Positions 55,389 to 64,000 of a DNA stretch of 64,000 nucleotides are shown here, piece by piece. Each line of letters starts with the position of its first letter. The first letter of the stretch is position 1. Location: contig NZ_JAKNQL010000009.1 of assembly GCF_022662375.1 (NCBI RefSeq), forward strand, positions 186,001 through 250,000. The letters are read 5' to 3'. The translations under genes were made by a program, and so were the position numbers. The stretch comes from Pseudomonas sp. CROZ-RG-20F-R04-15. GTDB taxonomy: Bacteria; Pseudomonadota; Gammaproteobacteria; Pseudomonadales; Pseudomonadaceae. Below the pieces are notes generated by a model. It had not been told where the DNA came from and made no database searches. It was given only the letters and a program-made list of their open reading frames with translations.

Positions 55389-58300
55389 ATGGGTGACCGG
55401 CATGACTACGTGGCCCTCGAATGGGTCAAAGGCGAAATTGCCGAAACGCTGAGGCAGGCGCATCAGGCGATTGAAGCCGTGCTCGAAGATCCGCAGGCCT
55501 TCCCCGGGCTGGATGAGTGCCACGATTACATCCATCAGGTCCACGGCAGTTTGCAGATGGTCGAATTCTACGGCGCAGCGTTGCTCGCCGAAGAAATGGA
55601 ACATCTGGTCGAAGCCTTGCAGCACGAGCGCGTCAGCCATCGCGACGAAGCCCTGCACCTGTTGCTGCAGGCGCTTGGGCAATTACCGATCTACCTCGAC
55701 CGCGTGCAGAGCGCGCGCCGAGATTTGCCGCTGGTGGTGCTGCCACTGATCAACGATCTGCGCAGCGCTCGCGGCGAAAGCCTGCTCTCGGAAACCAGCC
55801 TGTTCAGTCCGCAATTGCCTGAACTACCGACCTTGAGCGCCGATGAACTGGCGCTGTTGGAGCCGGCGGAACTGCCCAACGTCCTGCGCAAATTACGCCA
55901 GATGCTGCAAATGGCTTTGGTCGGTTTACTGCGTGAGCAGGACGACCAGACGCACCTCGAATACTTGGCCAAAGTCTTTACCCGCCTAGAAGCCCTGAGC
56001 GACGACGCACCCATCAGCCCGTTGTGGCAAGTCGCCTCGGCGCTGGTCGAGGGCATGGGCGAAGGCGTCATCGCCAACAGCCCGGCGCTACGCAGCCTGT
56101 TCAAGGACGCCGACAAAGAGCTCAAGCGCCTTCTCGAGCAAGGCCTGGCCGGCCTCAATCAGCCGGCGCCGGCGGAGCTGCTGAAAAGCCTGTTGTTCTA
56201 TATTGCCAAAGCCGAACATCCCACCGGGCAGATGCTGACCATGAAAGATCGCTACTCGCTGGACGACGCGTTGCCCGACAGCGCGATGGTCGACGAAGAA
56301 CGCGCGCGCCTGGCCGGCCCCGACCGCGATGCGATGCGCTCGGTGCTGGCGGCGCTGTGTGAAGAGCTGGTGCGGGTCAAGGAACGCCTCGACCTGTTCG
56401 TGCGCAGCGACCGCCAGCACACCTCCGATCTGGAAAGTCTGCTCGCACCGCTGCGACAGATCGCCGACACCCTCGCCGTGCTCGGTTTTGGCCAGCCGCG
56501 CAAAGTCATCATCGATCAATTGGCCGTGGTGCTCAGCCTCGCCCAAGGCCAGCGTGAACCGAACGATGCGATCCTGATGGACGTTGCCGGCGCGCTGCTC
56601 TACGTCGAAGCGACGCTGGCCGGGATGGTCGGCACCGTCGAGCCGGAAAGCCCGGAAGATGCGCGCCTGCCGACCACCGACCTGACGCAGATCCATCAGA
56701 TCGTCATCAAGGAAGCGCGCATCTGCCTGCAACAGGCCAAGGACATGATTGTCGACTACATCGACGCCGACTGGGATCGCCAGCACCTGCAACCATTGCC
56801 GGCGCTGCTGACTCAGGTGCGCGGTGCGCTGGCGATGATCCCGCTCAATCGTGCGGCGAGTCTGGTCGAGGCGTGCAACGGTTTTATCCGCGAACATTTG
56901 CTGCTTGATCCGCATGAGCCGGGCTGGGAACAACTTGATCATCTGGCCGATGTCATCAGCAGCCTGGAGTATTACCTCGAACGCTTGAGCGATGACCCAC
57001 AGGCAGCGGGCGAACAGCTGCTGGATGTTGCGCAGAAATCCCTCGCCAGTCTGGGTTTCTTTCCAAATGAGCCGCATGTACCGGTGCTCGACGACGTGCT
57101 CAGCCCGAGCGAAGCGCTGGTGATGCAGGACATGCAGGCGCTCGACGATCCCGAGATCGTGCAGTCGCTGGCCGACGTTCTGGCCAGCCCGGTTTCAGCG
57201 CTCAACCCGCCAGCGCTGATCACCCCCGGCAGCCTGATGCCGCCGCCGGCCGATGAAGAACCGGTCGACGATGAACTGCGCGAGGTGTTCCTCGAAGAAA
57301 CCGACGAGGTCCTCGAAGTCCTTCACGAATACCTGCCGCGCTGGATCGCCAATTCGCAGGATCGCGATGCGCTGACCGAACTGCGCCGCGCCTTCCACAC
57401 CCTCAAGGGCAGCGGGCGCATGGTCCGCGCGCTGATTCTCGGTGAGCTGGCATGGTCGGTGGAAAACCTGCTCAACCGCGTGCTGGAGCAAAGCGTCGAG
57501 CCCGGTTCGGTGGTGCAGCAACTGCTGACCGACACCGTGCTGTTGCTGCCCGAGTTGATCAGCGAATTCGCCACCAATAACCAGCGTCAGCGCAGCGATG
57601 TCGATCAACTCGCCGCCCGTGCTCACTCCTTGGCCAAGGGCGACGAGCCGCTGGCCGCCGAAGACGTCGACGATGTCGCGGCGCTCGACCCGCTGCTGCT
57701 GGAAATTTTCCGCAAAGAAGCCGAAACCCACCTCGCCAGCCTCAACCGCTTTCTCGATCAGGCCGCCGAGCATGTGCCGCTACAGGCCAGCGATGAGTTG
57801 CAGCGCGCTTTGCACACGCTCAAGGGCAGCGCATCGATGGCCGGTGTGCTGCCGATTGCCGAACTCGCCGCATCACTTGATCAGTTGGCCCGCGAGTTCA
57901 AGGCGCATCAGTTGCCGCTGGATCTCGACGAAGTGGAATTGCTGCTGGAAGCCGAGGGCCTGTTTCGTATTGGCCTGCGTCAGCTCAAGCACGATCCGCT
58001 GGCGCCGATTGTCGGTGCGCAATCGCTGATCAAACGCACCGACACGCTGCTCGCCGAACGCTTGGAAGCCATCCTCAGTGCGCCGAACACCGGCCTGCGG
58101 ATCAAGCGTGATCCACAACTGATCAACAACTTCCTCGCCCAGGGCATGGACATCCTCCTCGACGCCGAAAACCTCTTGCAGCGATGGCAGAAACATCCCG
58201 GCGAGCGTCAGGAACTCAGCGCGTTGCTGGATGAACTGACCACCCTCGGCGAAGGCGCGCACATGGCCGATCTGCTGCCGGTCGACGTGCTCTGTGAAGC

Positions 58301-61286
58301 CTTGCTCGACCTGTATGGCGCGGTCGAAGAAAGCAGCCTGGCGGTCAGCGAGCGGTTTTTCCAGGAAGCGCAGAATGCCCACGAAGCACTGATCAATATG
58401 CTCGACGAACTGGCTGCCGGGCAGGAAATCACGCCGCAGCCGGCACGGATTCGCGCCTTGCATGATCTGCTCGATGAGAGCCTCGATCCGTCGTCCATGG
58501 GCCTGATTCGCAGCGACGGCAGCCGCACCCTGAGCATCCGTGAACTGGGCAGCGCCACCGCTGAGTTGCAGCAAAAGGCAACGGCGCTTGAGCCCGATGA
58601 CGAGATCGTCGAGATCTTCCTTGAAGAAGCGGTCGACATTCTCGACAGCTCCGGCCAAGCCTTGCAGCGCTGGCTGAGCGACACCGACAACGTCGCGCCG
58701 CTGTCCTCGTTGCAACGGGATTTGCACACGCTCAAGGGCGGCGCGCGGATGGCCGAAGTCGAGGTCATCGGCGATCTGGCCCAAGAGCTGGAAAGCCTTT
58801 ACGAAGGATTGGTCGATCGTCGCTACCACTACAGCGAAAGCCTGGGGCGCTTGCTGCTCAAGAGTCATGACCGCTTGGCGTTGATGCTTGATCAACTGCA
58901 AAGCCATCAGCCACTGACCCCAGCGCAGGATCTGATCGAAGCGATCCGTCAGGTCCGCCAAGGCCAGAACGTTGCCGAAGCGCCGCCAGCACCTGTCGAT
59001 CACGACAGCGCTGGCCACGATCCCGAACTGCTGGAAATCTTCCTCGAAGAAGGTTTCGACATCATCGAAAACTCCGGCGCCGCACTGTTGCGCTGGCAGG
59101 CCGAGCCGGGCAACCGTCAGGAAGTGGAAACCCTGCTGCGTGACCTTCACACCCTCAAGGGCGGCGCACGGATGGTCGAGATCGGCCCGATCGGCGACCT
59201 CGCCCATGAGCTGGAATACCTTTACGAAAGTCTTTCCAGCGGCGTTTTGCAGCCGTCGGCGGAACTGTTTGCACTGGTGCAGCGCGGGCATGACCGCTTG
59301 GCGCAAATGCTCGATGGCGTGCGCGCGGGCCAGCCGTGTCCACCGGCCGATCGGCTGATCAGCGCGATCCAGAATTTCAGTCACCCGGTGACGGCAGAAA
59401 CGCCGCCAGTGCTACCTGTTCCGGTCAAGACTGACCCGGCGCCGCCGGCTGCCGACGCTGGCGCGGACATGGTCAAAGTCTCCGCCGAACTGCTTGATGA
59501 GCTGGTCAATCTGGCCGGGGAAACCTCGATCTTCCGTGGCCGTATCGAGCAGCAGGTCAACGACGCGCAGATCGCCCTGAACGAGATGGAAACCACCATC
59601 GAACGCATGCGCGATCAGTTGCGTCGTCTCGATACCGAAACCCAGGGGCGGATTCTCAGCCGCCAGCAAGTCGATGCCGAACGTCTCGGCTACGAGGAAT
59701 TCGACCCGCTGGAAATGGACCGCCATTCGCAGTTGCAGCAACTGTCGCGGGCGCTGTTCGAATCGGCCTCCGACTTGCTCGACCTCAAGGAAACCCTCGA
59801 CCGCCGTAATCACGACGCCGAGAACCTGTTGCAGCAACAGGGCCGCATCAACACCGAATTGCAGGAAGGCCTGATGCGCACGCGCATGGTGCCGTTCGAA
59901 CGCATGTTGCCGCGCCTGAAACGCATCGTTCGCCAAGTCGCTGAAGAGCTGAATAAAGACGTCGCGTTTGTCGTCGGCAACGCTGAAGGCGAGATGGATC
60001 GCAACGTGCTGGAGCGTATGGCGGCGCCGCTGGAACACATGTTGCGCAACGCCGTTGATCATGGTCTGGAGTCCGCCGAAGTGCGGCTGGCGGCGGGTAA
60101 ACCGGCGCAAGGACAGATCAGCCTCGACCTGTCCCGCGAGGGCGGCGACATTGTTTTCGATATCCGCGATGACGGCGCCGGGGTGCCGCTGGAAGCCGTG
60201 CGGCGCAAGGCGATCAAGCGCGGCATGCTCGCGCCGGAAGCCGAGATCAGCGACCGCGACGTGTTGCAGTTCATCCTCCAGCCGGGGTTTTCCACGGCGG
60301 AAAAGATCACGCAGATTTCCGGACGCGGCGTCGGCATGGACGTGGTGCATGAAGAAGTCCGCCAGTTGGGCGGGACCATGAGCATCGACTCGGTGCCGGG
60401 GCAGGGCGTGCATTTCCGTATTCGTCTGCCGTTCACCGTGTCGGTCAACCGCGCGTTGATGGTGCAGTGTGGCGAGGATCAATATGCGATTCCGCTGAAC
60501 ACCATCGAAGGCATCGTTCGCGTGTTGCCGAATGATCTGGAAGCTCACTTCCGGGTTGATCCGCCGCGTTATCAGTACGGCGGCCAGACCTACGAACTGT
60601 GCTACCTCGGCGAACTGCTGAAAACCGCGCCACGGCCGAAATTGCTCGGCCAGAACCTGCCGTTGCCGGTGCTGTTGGTGCACTACAACGACCGGCGCAT
60701 CGCGGTGCTGGTCGATACCATGGCTGGCACCCGCGAGATCGTGGTGAAGAGTCTCGGCGCGCAATTCGCGGCGGTACAGGGCGTGTCCGGCGCGACGATT
60801 CTTGGCGATGGTCGAGTGGTGCTGATTCTCGATCTGCTCGCTCCGATCCGCGCGATGCAAGCACGGGTTGTGCAGCCGCCGTCACTGCCGGAGATCGACA
60901 GCGAACCGCACAAACCGCTACTGGTAATGGTGGTCGACGACTCGGTCACCGTGCGCAAGGTCACCAGCCGCTTGCTCGAACGCCACGGCATGAACGTGCT
61001 GACCGCCAAGGACGGTGTCGACGCCATGCTGCTGCTCGAAGAGCACATGCCCGACCTGATGCTGCTCGACATCGAAATGCCGCGCATGGACGGCTTCGAA
61101 GTCGCCACCCAGGTGCGCAACGACGAGCGCCTGCAACACCTGCCGATCATCATGATCACCTCACGCACCGGGCAGAAACACCGCGACCGCGCCATGGCTA
61201 TCGGCGTCAACGACTACCTCGGCAAGCCGTATCAAGAGTCGGTGCTGCTTGAAAGCATTGCCCAGTGGAGCAAGAAACATGCATGA
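55389..61286 (+). CDS. chpA: Pil-Chp hybrid histidine kinase/response regulator
   Basis: 1965 residues from ATG 55389 (GGAG 8 bases upstream; a GTG at 55374 is also in frame). Domains: an N-terminal Hpt-like part (VHGSLQM, His52), a FimL-like region, four canonical HxLKG Hpt domains (His670, His809, His1113, His1254), a dimerisation part, HATPase_c (HMLRNAVDHGLE near 1550; DDGAGVPLEAV; GRGVGMDVV), a CheW domain and a C-terminal REC with acceptor Asp1894. The P. aeruginosa protein is about 500 residues longer with more transfer domains. It drives PilG and PilH. Confidence 0.96.
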   Translation: MGDRHDYVALEWVKGEIAETLRQAHQAIEAVLEDPQAFPGLDECHDYIHQVHGSLQMVEFYGAALLAEEMEHLVEALQHERVSHRDEALHLLLQALGQLPIYLDRVQSARRDLPLVVLPLINDLRSARGESLLSETSLFSPQLPELPTLSADELALLEPAELPNVLRKLRQMLQMALVGLLREQDDQTHLEYLAKVFTRLEALSDDAPISPLWQVASALVEGMGEGVIANSPALRSLFKDADKELKRLLEQGLAGLNQPAPAELLKSLLFYIAKAEHPTGQMLTMKDRYSLDDALPDSAMVDEERARLAGPDRDAMRSVLAALCEELVRVKERLDLFVRSDRQHTSDLESLLAPLRQIADTLAVLGFGQPRKVIIDQLAVVLSLAQGQREPNDAILMDVAGALLYVEATLAGMVGTVEPESPEDARLPTTDLTQIHQIVIKEARICLQQAKDMIVDYIDADWDRQHLQPLPALLTQVRGALAMIPLNRAASLVEACNGFIREHLLLDPHEPGWEQLDHLADVISSLEYYLERLSDDPQAAGEQLLDVAQKSLASLGFFPNEPHVPVLDDVLSPSEALVMQDMQALDDPEIVQSLADVLASPVSALNPPALITPGSLMPPPADEEPVDDELREVFLEETDEVLEVLHEYLPRWIANSQDRDALTELRRAFHTLKGSGRMVRALILGELAWSVENLLNRVLEQSVEPGSVVQQLLTDTVLLLPELISEFATNNQRQRSDVDQLAARAHSLAKGDEPLAAEDVDDVAALDPLLLEIFRKEAETHLASLNRFLDQAAEHVPLQASDELQRALHTLKGSASMAGVLPIAELAASLDQLAREFKAHQLPLDLDEVELLLEAEGLFRIGLRQLKHDPLAPIVGAQSLIKRTDTLLAERLEAILSAPNTGLRIKRDPQLINNFLAQGMDILLDAENLLQRWQKHPGERQELSALLDELTTLGEGAHMADLLPVDVLCEALLDLYGAVEESSLAVSERFFQEAQNAHEALINMLDELAAGQEITPQPARIRALHDLLDESLDPSSMGLIRSDGSRTLSIRELGSATAELQQKATALEPDDEIVEIFLEEAVDILDSSGQALQRWLSDTDNVAPLSSLQRDLHTLKGGARMAEVEVIGDLAQELESLYEGLVDRRYHYSESLGRLLLKSHDRLALMLDQLQSHQPLTPAQDLIEAIRQVRQGQNVAEAPPAPVDHDSAGHDPELLEIFLEEGFDIIENSGAALLRWQAEPGNRQEVETLLRDLHTLKGGARMVEIGPIGDLAHELEYLYESLSSGVLQPSAELFALVQRGHDRLAQMLDGVRAGQPCPPADRLISAIQNFSHPVTAETPPVLPVPVKTDPAPPAADAGADMVKVSAELLDELVNLAGETSIFRGRIEQQVNDAQIALNEMETTIERMRDQLRRLDTETQGRILSRQQVDAERLGYEEFDPLEMDRHSQLQQLSRALFESASDLLDLKETLDRRNHDAENLLQQQGRINTELQEGLMRTRMVPFERMLPRLKRIVRQVAEELNKDVAFVVGNAEGEMDRNVLERMAAPLEHMLRNAVDHGLESAEVRLAAGKPAQGQISLDLSREGGDIVFDIRDDGAGVPLEAVRRKAIKRGMLAPEAEISDRDVLQFILQPGFSTAEKITQISGRGVGMDVVHEEVRQLGGTMSIDSVPGQGVHFRIRLPFTVSVNRALMVQCGEDQYAIPLNTIEGIVRVLPNDLEAHFRVDPPRYQYGGQTYELCYLGELLKTAPRPKLLGQNLPLPVLLVHYNDRRIAVLVDTMAGTREIVVKSLGAQFAAVQGVSGATILGDGRVVLILDLLAPIRAMQARVVQPPSLPEIDSEPHKPLLVMVVDDSVTVRKVTSRLLERHGMNVLTAKDGVDAMLLLEEHMPDLMLLDIEMPRMDGFEVATQVRNDERLQHLPIIMITSRTGQKHRDRAMAIGVNDYLGKPYQESVLLESIAQWSKKHA

Positions 61287-61749
61287 GCGCCGGCATAATC
61301 AGCGCAGCAGTCAGCTGACCGGGCTGCTGCTGCCGTTGGCGGATCGCAATTTGATCCTGCCTAACGTCGCTGTCGCTGAGCTGATCGACTATCAGGCCAG
61401 TGCGTTCGATCTGGACACGCCGCCGTGGTATCTGGGGCGCGTGAAGTGGCGCGAGCGGCAGATTCCGCTGCTGAGTTTTGAATCGGCGTGCGGGCAGAAA
61501 ATCGTCATTGGCGAGCGCGCGCGGATCGTGATTTTGAATGCGCTGGGCGGGTTGCCGGAGCTGAAGTTCATTGCGCTGCTGGTGCAGGGGATTCCGCGGT
61601 CGTACAAGCTCGACAGTCAGTTGAGTTATGTCGATGTGCCGTTGTGTGCGCTGGAGCGGGCGGCGGTGCAGGTCGGGGAGCAGGTGGCGAAGGTGCCGGA
61701 TTTGTTGGGGCTGGAGAAGTTGTTGGTGGATGCGGGTCTCGTCCACTGA
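61279..61749 (+). CDS. chpC: CheW-like adaptor ChpC
   Basis: 156 residues from ATG 61279, overlapping the chpA stop by 8 bp. One CheW domain (TGLLLPLADRNLILPNVAVAELI, WREREIP-type WRERQIPLLSFE). Second adaptor of Pil-Chp. The CheB-like chpB gene that normally lies between chpA and chpC is absent. Confidence 0.88.
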   Translation: MHERRHNQRSSQLTGLLLPLADRNLILPNVAVAELIDYQASAFDLDTPPWYLGRVKWRERQIPLLSFESACGQKIVIGERARIVILNALGGLPELKFIALLVQGIPRSYKLDSQLSYVDVPLCALERAAVQVGEQVAKVPDLLGLEKLLVDAGLVH

Positions 61750-61751
61750 TT

Positions 61752-61861
61752 GATCGTTCTCACGCTTTGCGTGGGAATGCAGCCCGGGACGCTCCGCGTC
61801 CCAAAAAGCCGAACGCAGAGCGTCCGTTGAGGCATTCCCACGCAGAGCGTGGGAACGATCA
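61752..61861. repeat. REP-like inverted pair (family 2)
   Basis: GATCGTTCTCACGCTTTGCG to GGGAACGATC, after chpC; internal palindrome GGACGCTCCGCGTCC. Confidence 0.9.
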
Positions 61862-61902
61862 TTCGCGGGCTGATCCAGCCTTTTCGGTACTGTGACTGGC
61901 CT

Positions 61903-61997
61903 CTTCGCGAGCAGGCTCGCTCCCACATTGGATCTTCAGTGAACACAGATTTTGGACACGACCCAGATCCCCTGTGGGAGCGAGCCTGCTCGCGAAA
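61903..61997. repeat. REP doublet (family 1)
   Basis: CGCGAGCAGGCTCGCTCCC and GGGAGCGAGCCTGCTCGCG about 45 bp apart, shortly after the family 2 element. Confidence 0.9.
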
Positions 61998-62079
61998 GCG
62001 CCAGTCGCCACACCTCAGTCCGACAGACAAGTCCTCAATCTCTGTGCGCAATAAACACCTTCCAGCGCAGATGTTTAAA

Positions 62080-62404
62080 GACACCCGGTGTTACGGCTCC
62101 CTAGCCTACAAATCCTTGCGCCGCTGCCTACGCATGCACCAGAATCCGCCGGCTTGTGCACCCTCGGCATCCTGCGTAACTTGATCCCGTCACTGATTTC
62201 CAGTGATCGGGTTTAGCAGCCCATGGTTAATCTAAGGGTGCACATGCATCATCGTCAGGCTCAGCGCCTGCATTCGATGGCGGCTGTGCGCAGGGCGCTT
62301 CGGCGCGCCGGCTTCCTTAGGTTCCCCGGTCTGCTAACCTGCGTTCAGCTGCCACCCCTTCTTTTAGCAGAGAAGCGGTTCCAGCTTTATTTCGGAACCT
62401 GAAG
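62080..62404 (+). ncRNA. Structured leader of the DUF6124 gene, candidate regulatory RNA
   Basis: This gene-free stretch has several nested pairings: GTGCACCCT (62156) with AGGGTGCAC (62235); the hairpin CCCGTCACTG-ATTTC-CAGTGATCGGG (62186-62211); GCGC-TTCG-GCGC (62295-62306); CTGCTAA (62331) with TTAGCAG (62364) or the alternative TTAGCAG at 62213; and GGTTCC/GGAACC (62377-62399) ending 5 bases before the ATG. The last stem buries the only purine-rich ribosome site. Taken together this looks like a cis-acting RNA, class unknown to me. Confidence 0.5.
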
Positions 62405-62770
62405 ATGATTAAACCAACGCCTAACCCCCCGCTCGCAGATCCCGCATCCCCCTACGAATCCCCCGATTCGAAGAAATTCCACGAAGCCGCCGAGCGCGCC
62501 CTCGACCATTACCTCGGCCCGACCAACGCCGATCTGATGGCCACGCCTTACACCCCCAACACGCTGTACATGGCCAACCCCAATGCGGACACCGAATTCC
62601 TGCTGGCCGACGCCAGTGAAACCCTCGGCTCGGCCACGGTGTTGCTCAATAACCATGCGGCAATGGTGGAGGGTACGCACCGCAAGACTGTGCAGGGTAT
62701 TGCGCAGGTGGTGATGGTGGCGGAGATGGCCGTCAACCGTTTGTTGGATCGGTTGGTGCCGACGGAGTGA
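62405..62770 (+). CDS. DUF6124 family protein
   Basis: 121 residues. Proline-rich N-terminus (KPTPNPPLADP), then DSKKFHEAAERALDHYLGP and a helical C-terminal half with LLADASETLGSATVLLNNHA. Small soluble proteins of this type are multicopy in pseudomonads; function unknown. Start depends on a ribosome site sequestered in a hairpin. Confidence 0.8.
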   Translation: MIKPTPNPPLADPASPYESPDSKKFHEAAERALDHYLGPTNADLMATPYTPNTLYMANPNADTEFLLADASETLGSATVLLNNHAAMVEGTHRKTVQGIAQVVMVAEMAVNRLLDRLVPTE

Positions 62771-62782
62771 CTTAAATGCTGA

Positions 62783-62959
62783 CCCTCACCCCAGCCCTCT
62801 CCCGGAGGGAGAGGGGGCCGACCGCGGGATGCTCACAAGTTACGCCGACCTGAAAGTACCGCTGTGAATCCATAATCGACTCGGTGGGGCAGGTCGATGT
62901 ATGGCGCCAGACACCTCGGTCAGTCCCCTCTCCCTCCGGGAGAGGGCTAGGGTGAGGGC
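62783..62959. repeat. Dispersed repeat (family 3), single copy
   Basis: Inverted outer arms CCCTCACCCCAGCCCTCTCC and GGAGAGGGCTAGGGTGAGGG, with the inner TACGCCGACCTGA word also found at 40284 and 40387. The remaining 62960-63067 should hold the mdc promoter; nothing definite seen. Confidence 0.85.
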
Positions 62960-63067
62960 GGCTCTTGATCGTTACCCTGAGCGTAATGATTCACCACCGC
63001 GCTTGATTGATGCCCCCACCCCACACGCCTACCTTAGCTCCACGACAGCGAACCCCGTGGAGTGAGC

Positions 63068-64000
63068 ATGACAACAACAATTTCCCCCGACTCGCGCTGG
63101 ACGCGGCGGCGCGATGAGAAGCAGCGCCGCCTCGACAAGGTGCGCGGGCTGGCCGACGGTGTGGTGTTGCCCACCGACAAGATCGTCGCCGCGCTCGAAG
63201 CGCTGATTCATCCCGGCGACCGTGTGGTGCTGGAGGGCAACAACCAGAAGCAAGCGGATTTTCTTTCGCGCTCGCTGGCCAAGGCCGACCCGGAAAAGCT
63301 CCACGACCTGCACATGATCATGCCCAGCGTCGGCCGCTCGGAGCACCTCGACCTGTTCGAACGCGGCATCGCCCGCAAGCTGGATTTCTCTTTCGCCGGC
63401 ACCCAGAGCCTGCGCATCAGCCAGTTGCTCGAAGACGGCCTGCTGGAAATCGGCGCAATCCACACCTACATAGAACTCTACGCCCGACTGGTGGTGGATC
63501 TGATCCCCAATGTCGTGCTCTCCGCCGGGTTCATGGCCGACCGCGCCGGCAACATCTACACCGGCCCGAGCACCGAAGACACCCCGGCACTGATCGAACC
63601 GGCCGCGTTCAGCGACGGCATTGTCATCGTCCAGGTCAACCAATTGGTCGACGACGTTAGCGAACTGCCGCGTGTGGACATCCCCGCGTCATGGGTCGAT
63701 TTCGTCGTGGTCGCCGACAAACCGTTCTACATCGAACCGCTGTTCACCCGCGACCCACGTCATATCAAGCCTGTGCACGTGTTGATGGCGATGATGGCGA
63801 TCCGTGGCATCTACGAAAAACACAACGTGCAGTCGCTCAACCACGGCATCGGTTTCAACACCGCTGCCATTGAGCTGATCCTGCCGACCTACGGCGAATC
63901 CCTCGGCCTCAAAGGCAAGATCTGCCGTAACTGGACGCTCAACCCGCACCCGACGCTGATCCCGGCGATCGAGAGCGGCTGGGTCGAAAGCGTGCATTGC
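63068..64000 (+). CDS. mdcA: Malonate decarboxylase alpha subunit, C-terminus beyond window
   Basis: 311 codons are open from ATG 63068 to the edge. CoA-transferase fold similar to citrate lyase alpha; start TRRRDEKQRRLDKVRGLADG and LEGNNQKQADFLSRSLAK are typical of MdcA, which moves malonyl to the acyl-carrier MdcC before decarboxylation. mdcB-mdcC-mdcD and so on would follow outside the window. Confidence 0.92.
   Translation, partial: MTTTISPDSRWTRRRDEKQRRLDKVRGLADGVVLPTDKIVAALEALIHPGDRVVLEGNNQKQADFLSRSLAKADPEKLHDLHMIMPSVGRSEHLDLFERGIARKLDFSFAGTQSLRISQLLEDGLLEIGAIHTYIELYARLVVDLIPNVVLSAGFMADRAGNIYTGPSTEDTPALIEPAAFSDGIVIVQVNQLVDDVSELPRVDIPASWVDFVVVADKPFYIEPLFTRDPRHIKPVHVLMAMMAIRGIYEKHNVQSLNHGIGFNTAAIELILPTYGESLGLKGKICRNWTLNPHPTLIPAIESGWVESVHC

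Noticed and set aside
57873..59384. 503-codon minus-strand ORF
   Set aside because: Antisense to chpA in a high-GC gene; no motif.
61849..62184. 111-codon plus-strand ORF after chpC
   Set aside because: Consists mostly of translated REP sequence.

Overview
The window is chromosomal DNA of a fluorescent pseudomonad, most likely the Pseudomonas fluorescens group. Three things point there: high-GC coding, the gene order (folA, ilvD, mutM, coaD, ftsYEX-rpoH, thiSG-trmB, hemW-rdgB, metWX, yggT-proC-yggS-pilT, pyrRBC', algH, tonB, gshB, pilGHIJ-chpA) that I recall from P. aeruginosa, and many intergenic REP palindromes of the types 'GTGGGAGCGAGCCTGCTCGC' and 'GATCGTTCCCACGC'. All identifications come from reading motifs and lengths; no database was searched.

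Layout. 1-2.4 kb: a DUF3482 GTPase (cut by the window edge) and a DUF2868 membrane protein. 2.5-7.8 kb: folA, a cystine carrier, a phosphorylcholine phosphatase and ilvD. 8.1-11.6 kb: the accessory island, in transcription order a 23-codon peptide gene with a strong ribosome site, a terminator-like hairpin, a SagB-type flavin dehydrogenase, an AurF-type diiron oxygenase with all seven metal ligands, and an MFS exporter. It has its own promoter and an AT-rich 5' half and looks like a small natural-product (possibly RiPP) cluster. 11.8-28 kb: housekeeping genes (rlmI, pfpI, HDOD, mutM, ferredoxin, coaD), a calB/Tat lipoprotein/GMC oxidoreductase operon with a divergent TetR regulator, sseA, and an operon of two M16 peptidases, rsmD, yheT-like and araC-like genes.

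28-45 kb: ftsY-ftsE-ftsX and rpoH (with a likely AlgU promoter), mtgA, thiS-thiG-trmB, hemW-rdgB-DUF4426-metW-metX, yggU-yggT-proC-yggS, divergent pilT, an NlpC/P60 hydrolase and a TM2 protein. 45.5-51.6 kb: a pyr/alg/ton run on the minus strand (algH-ruvX-pyrR-pyrB-pyrC', tonB, gshB). 51.8-61.7 kb: the Pil-Chp chemosensory operon pilG-pilH-pilI-pilJ-chpA-chpC, which here lacks both adaptation enzymes (pilK/CheR and chpB/CheB) at their usual places. 61.8-64 kb: repeats, a heavily structured leader in front of a DUF6124 gene, and the start of a malonate decarboxylase operon (mdcA, cut by the window edge).

No rRNA, tRNA, CRISPR array, insertion sequence or prophage gene was seen.
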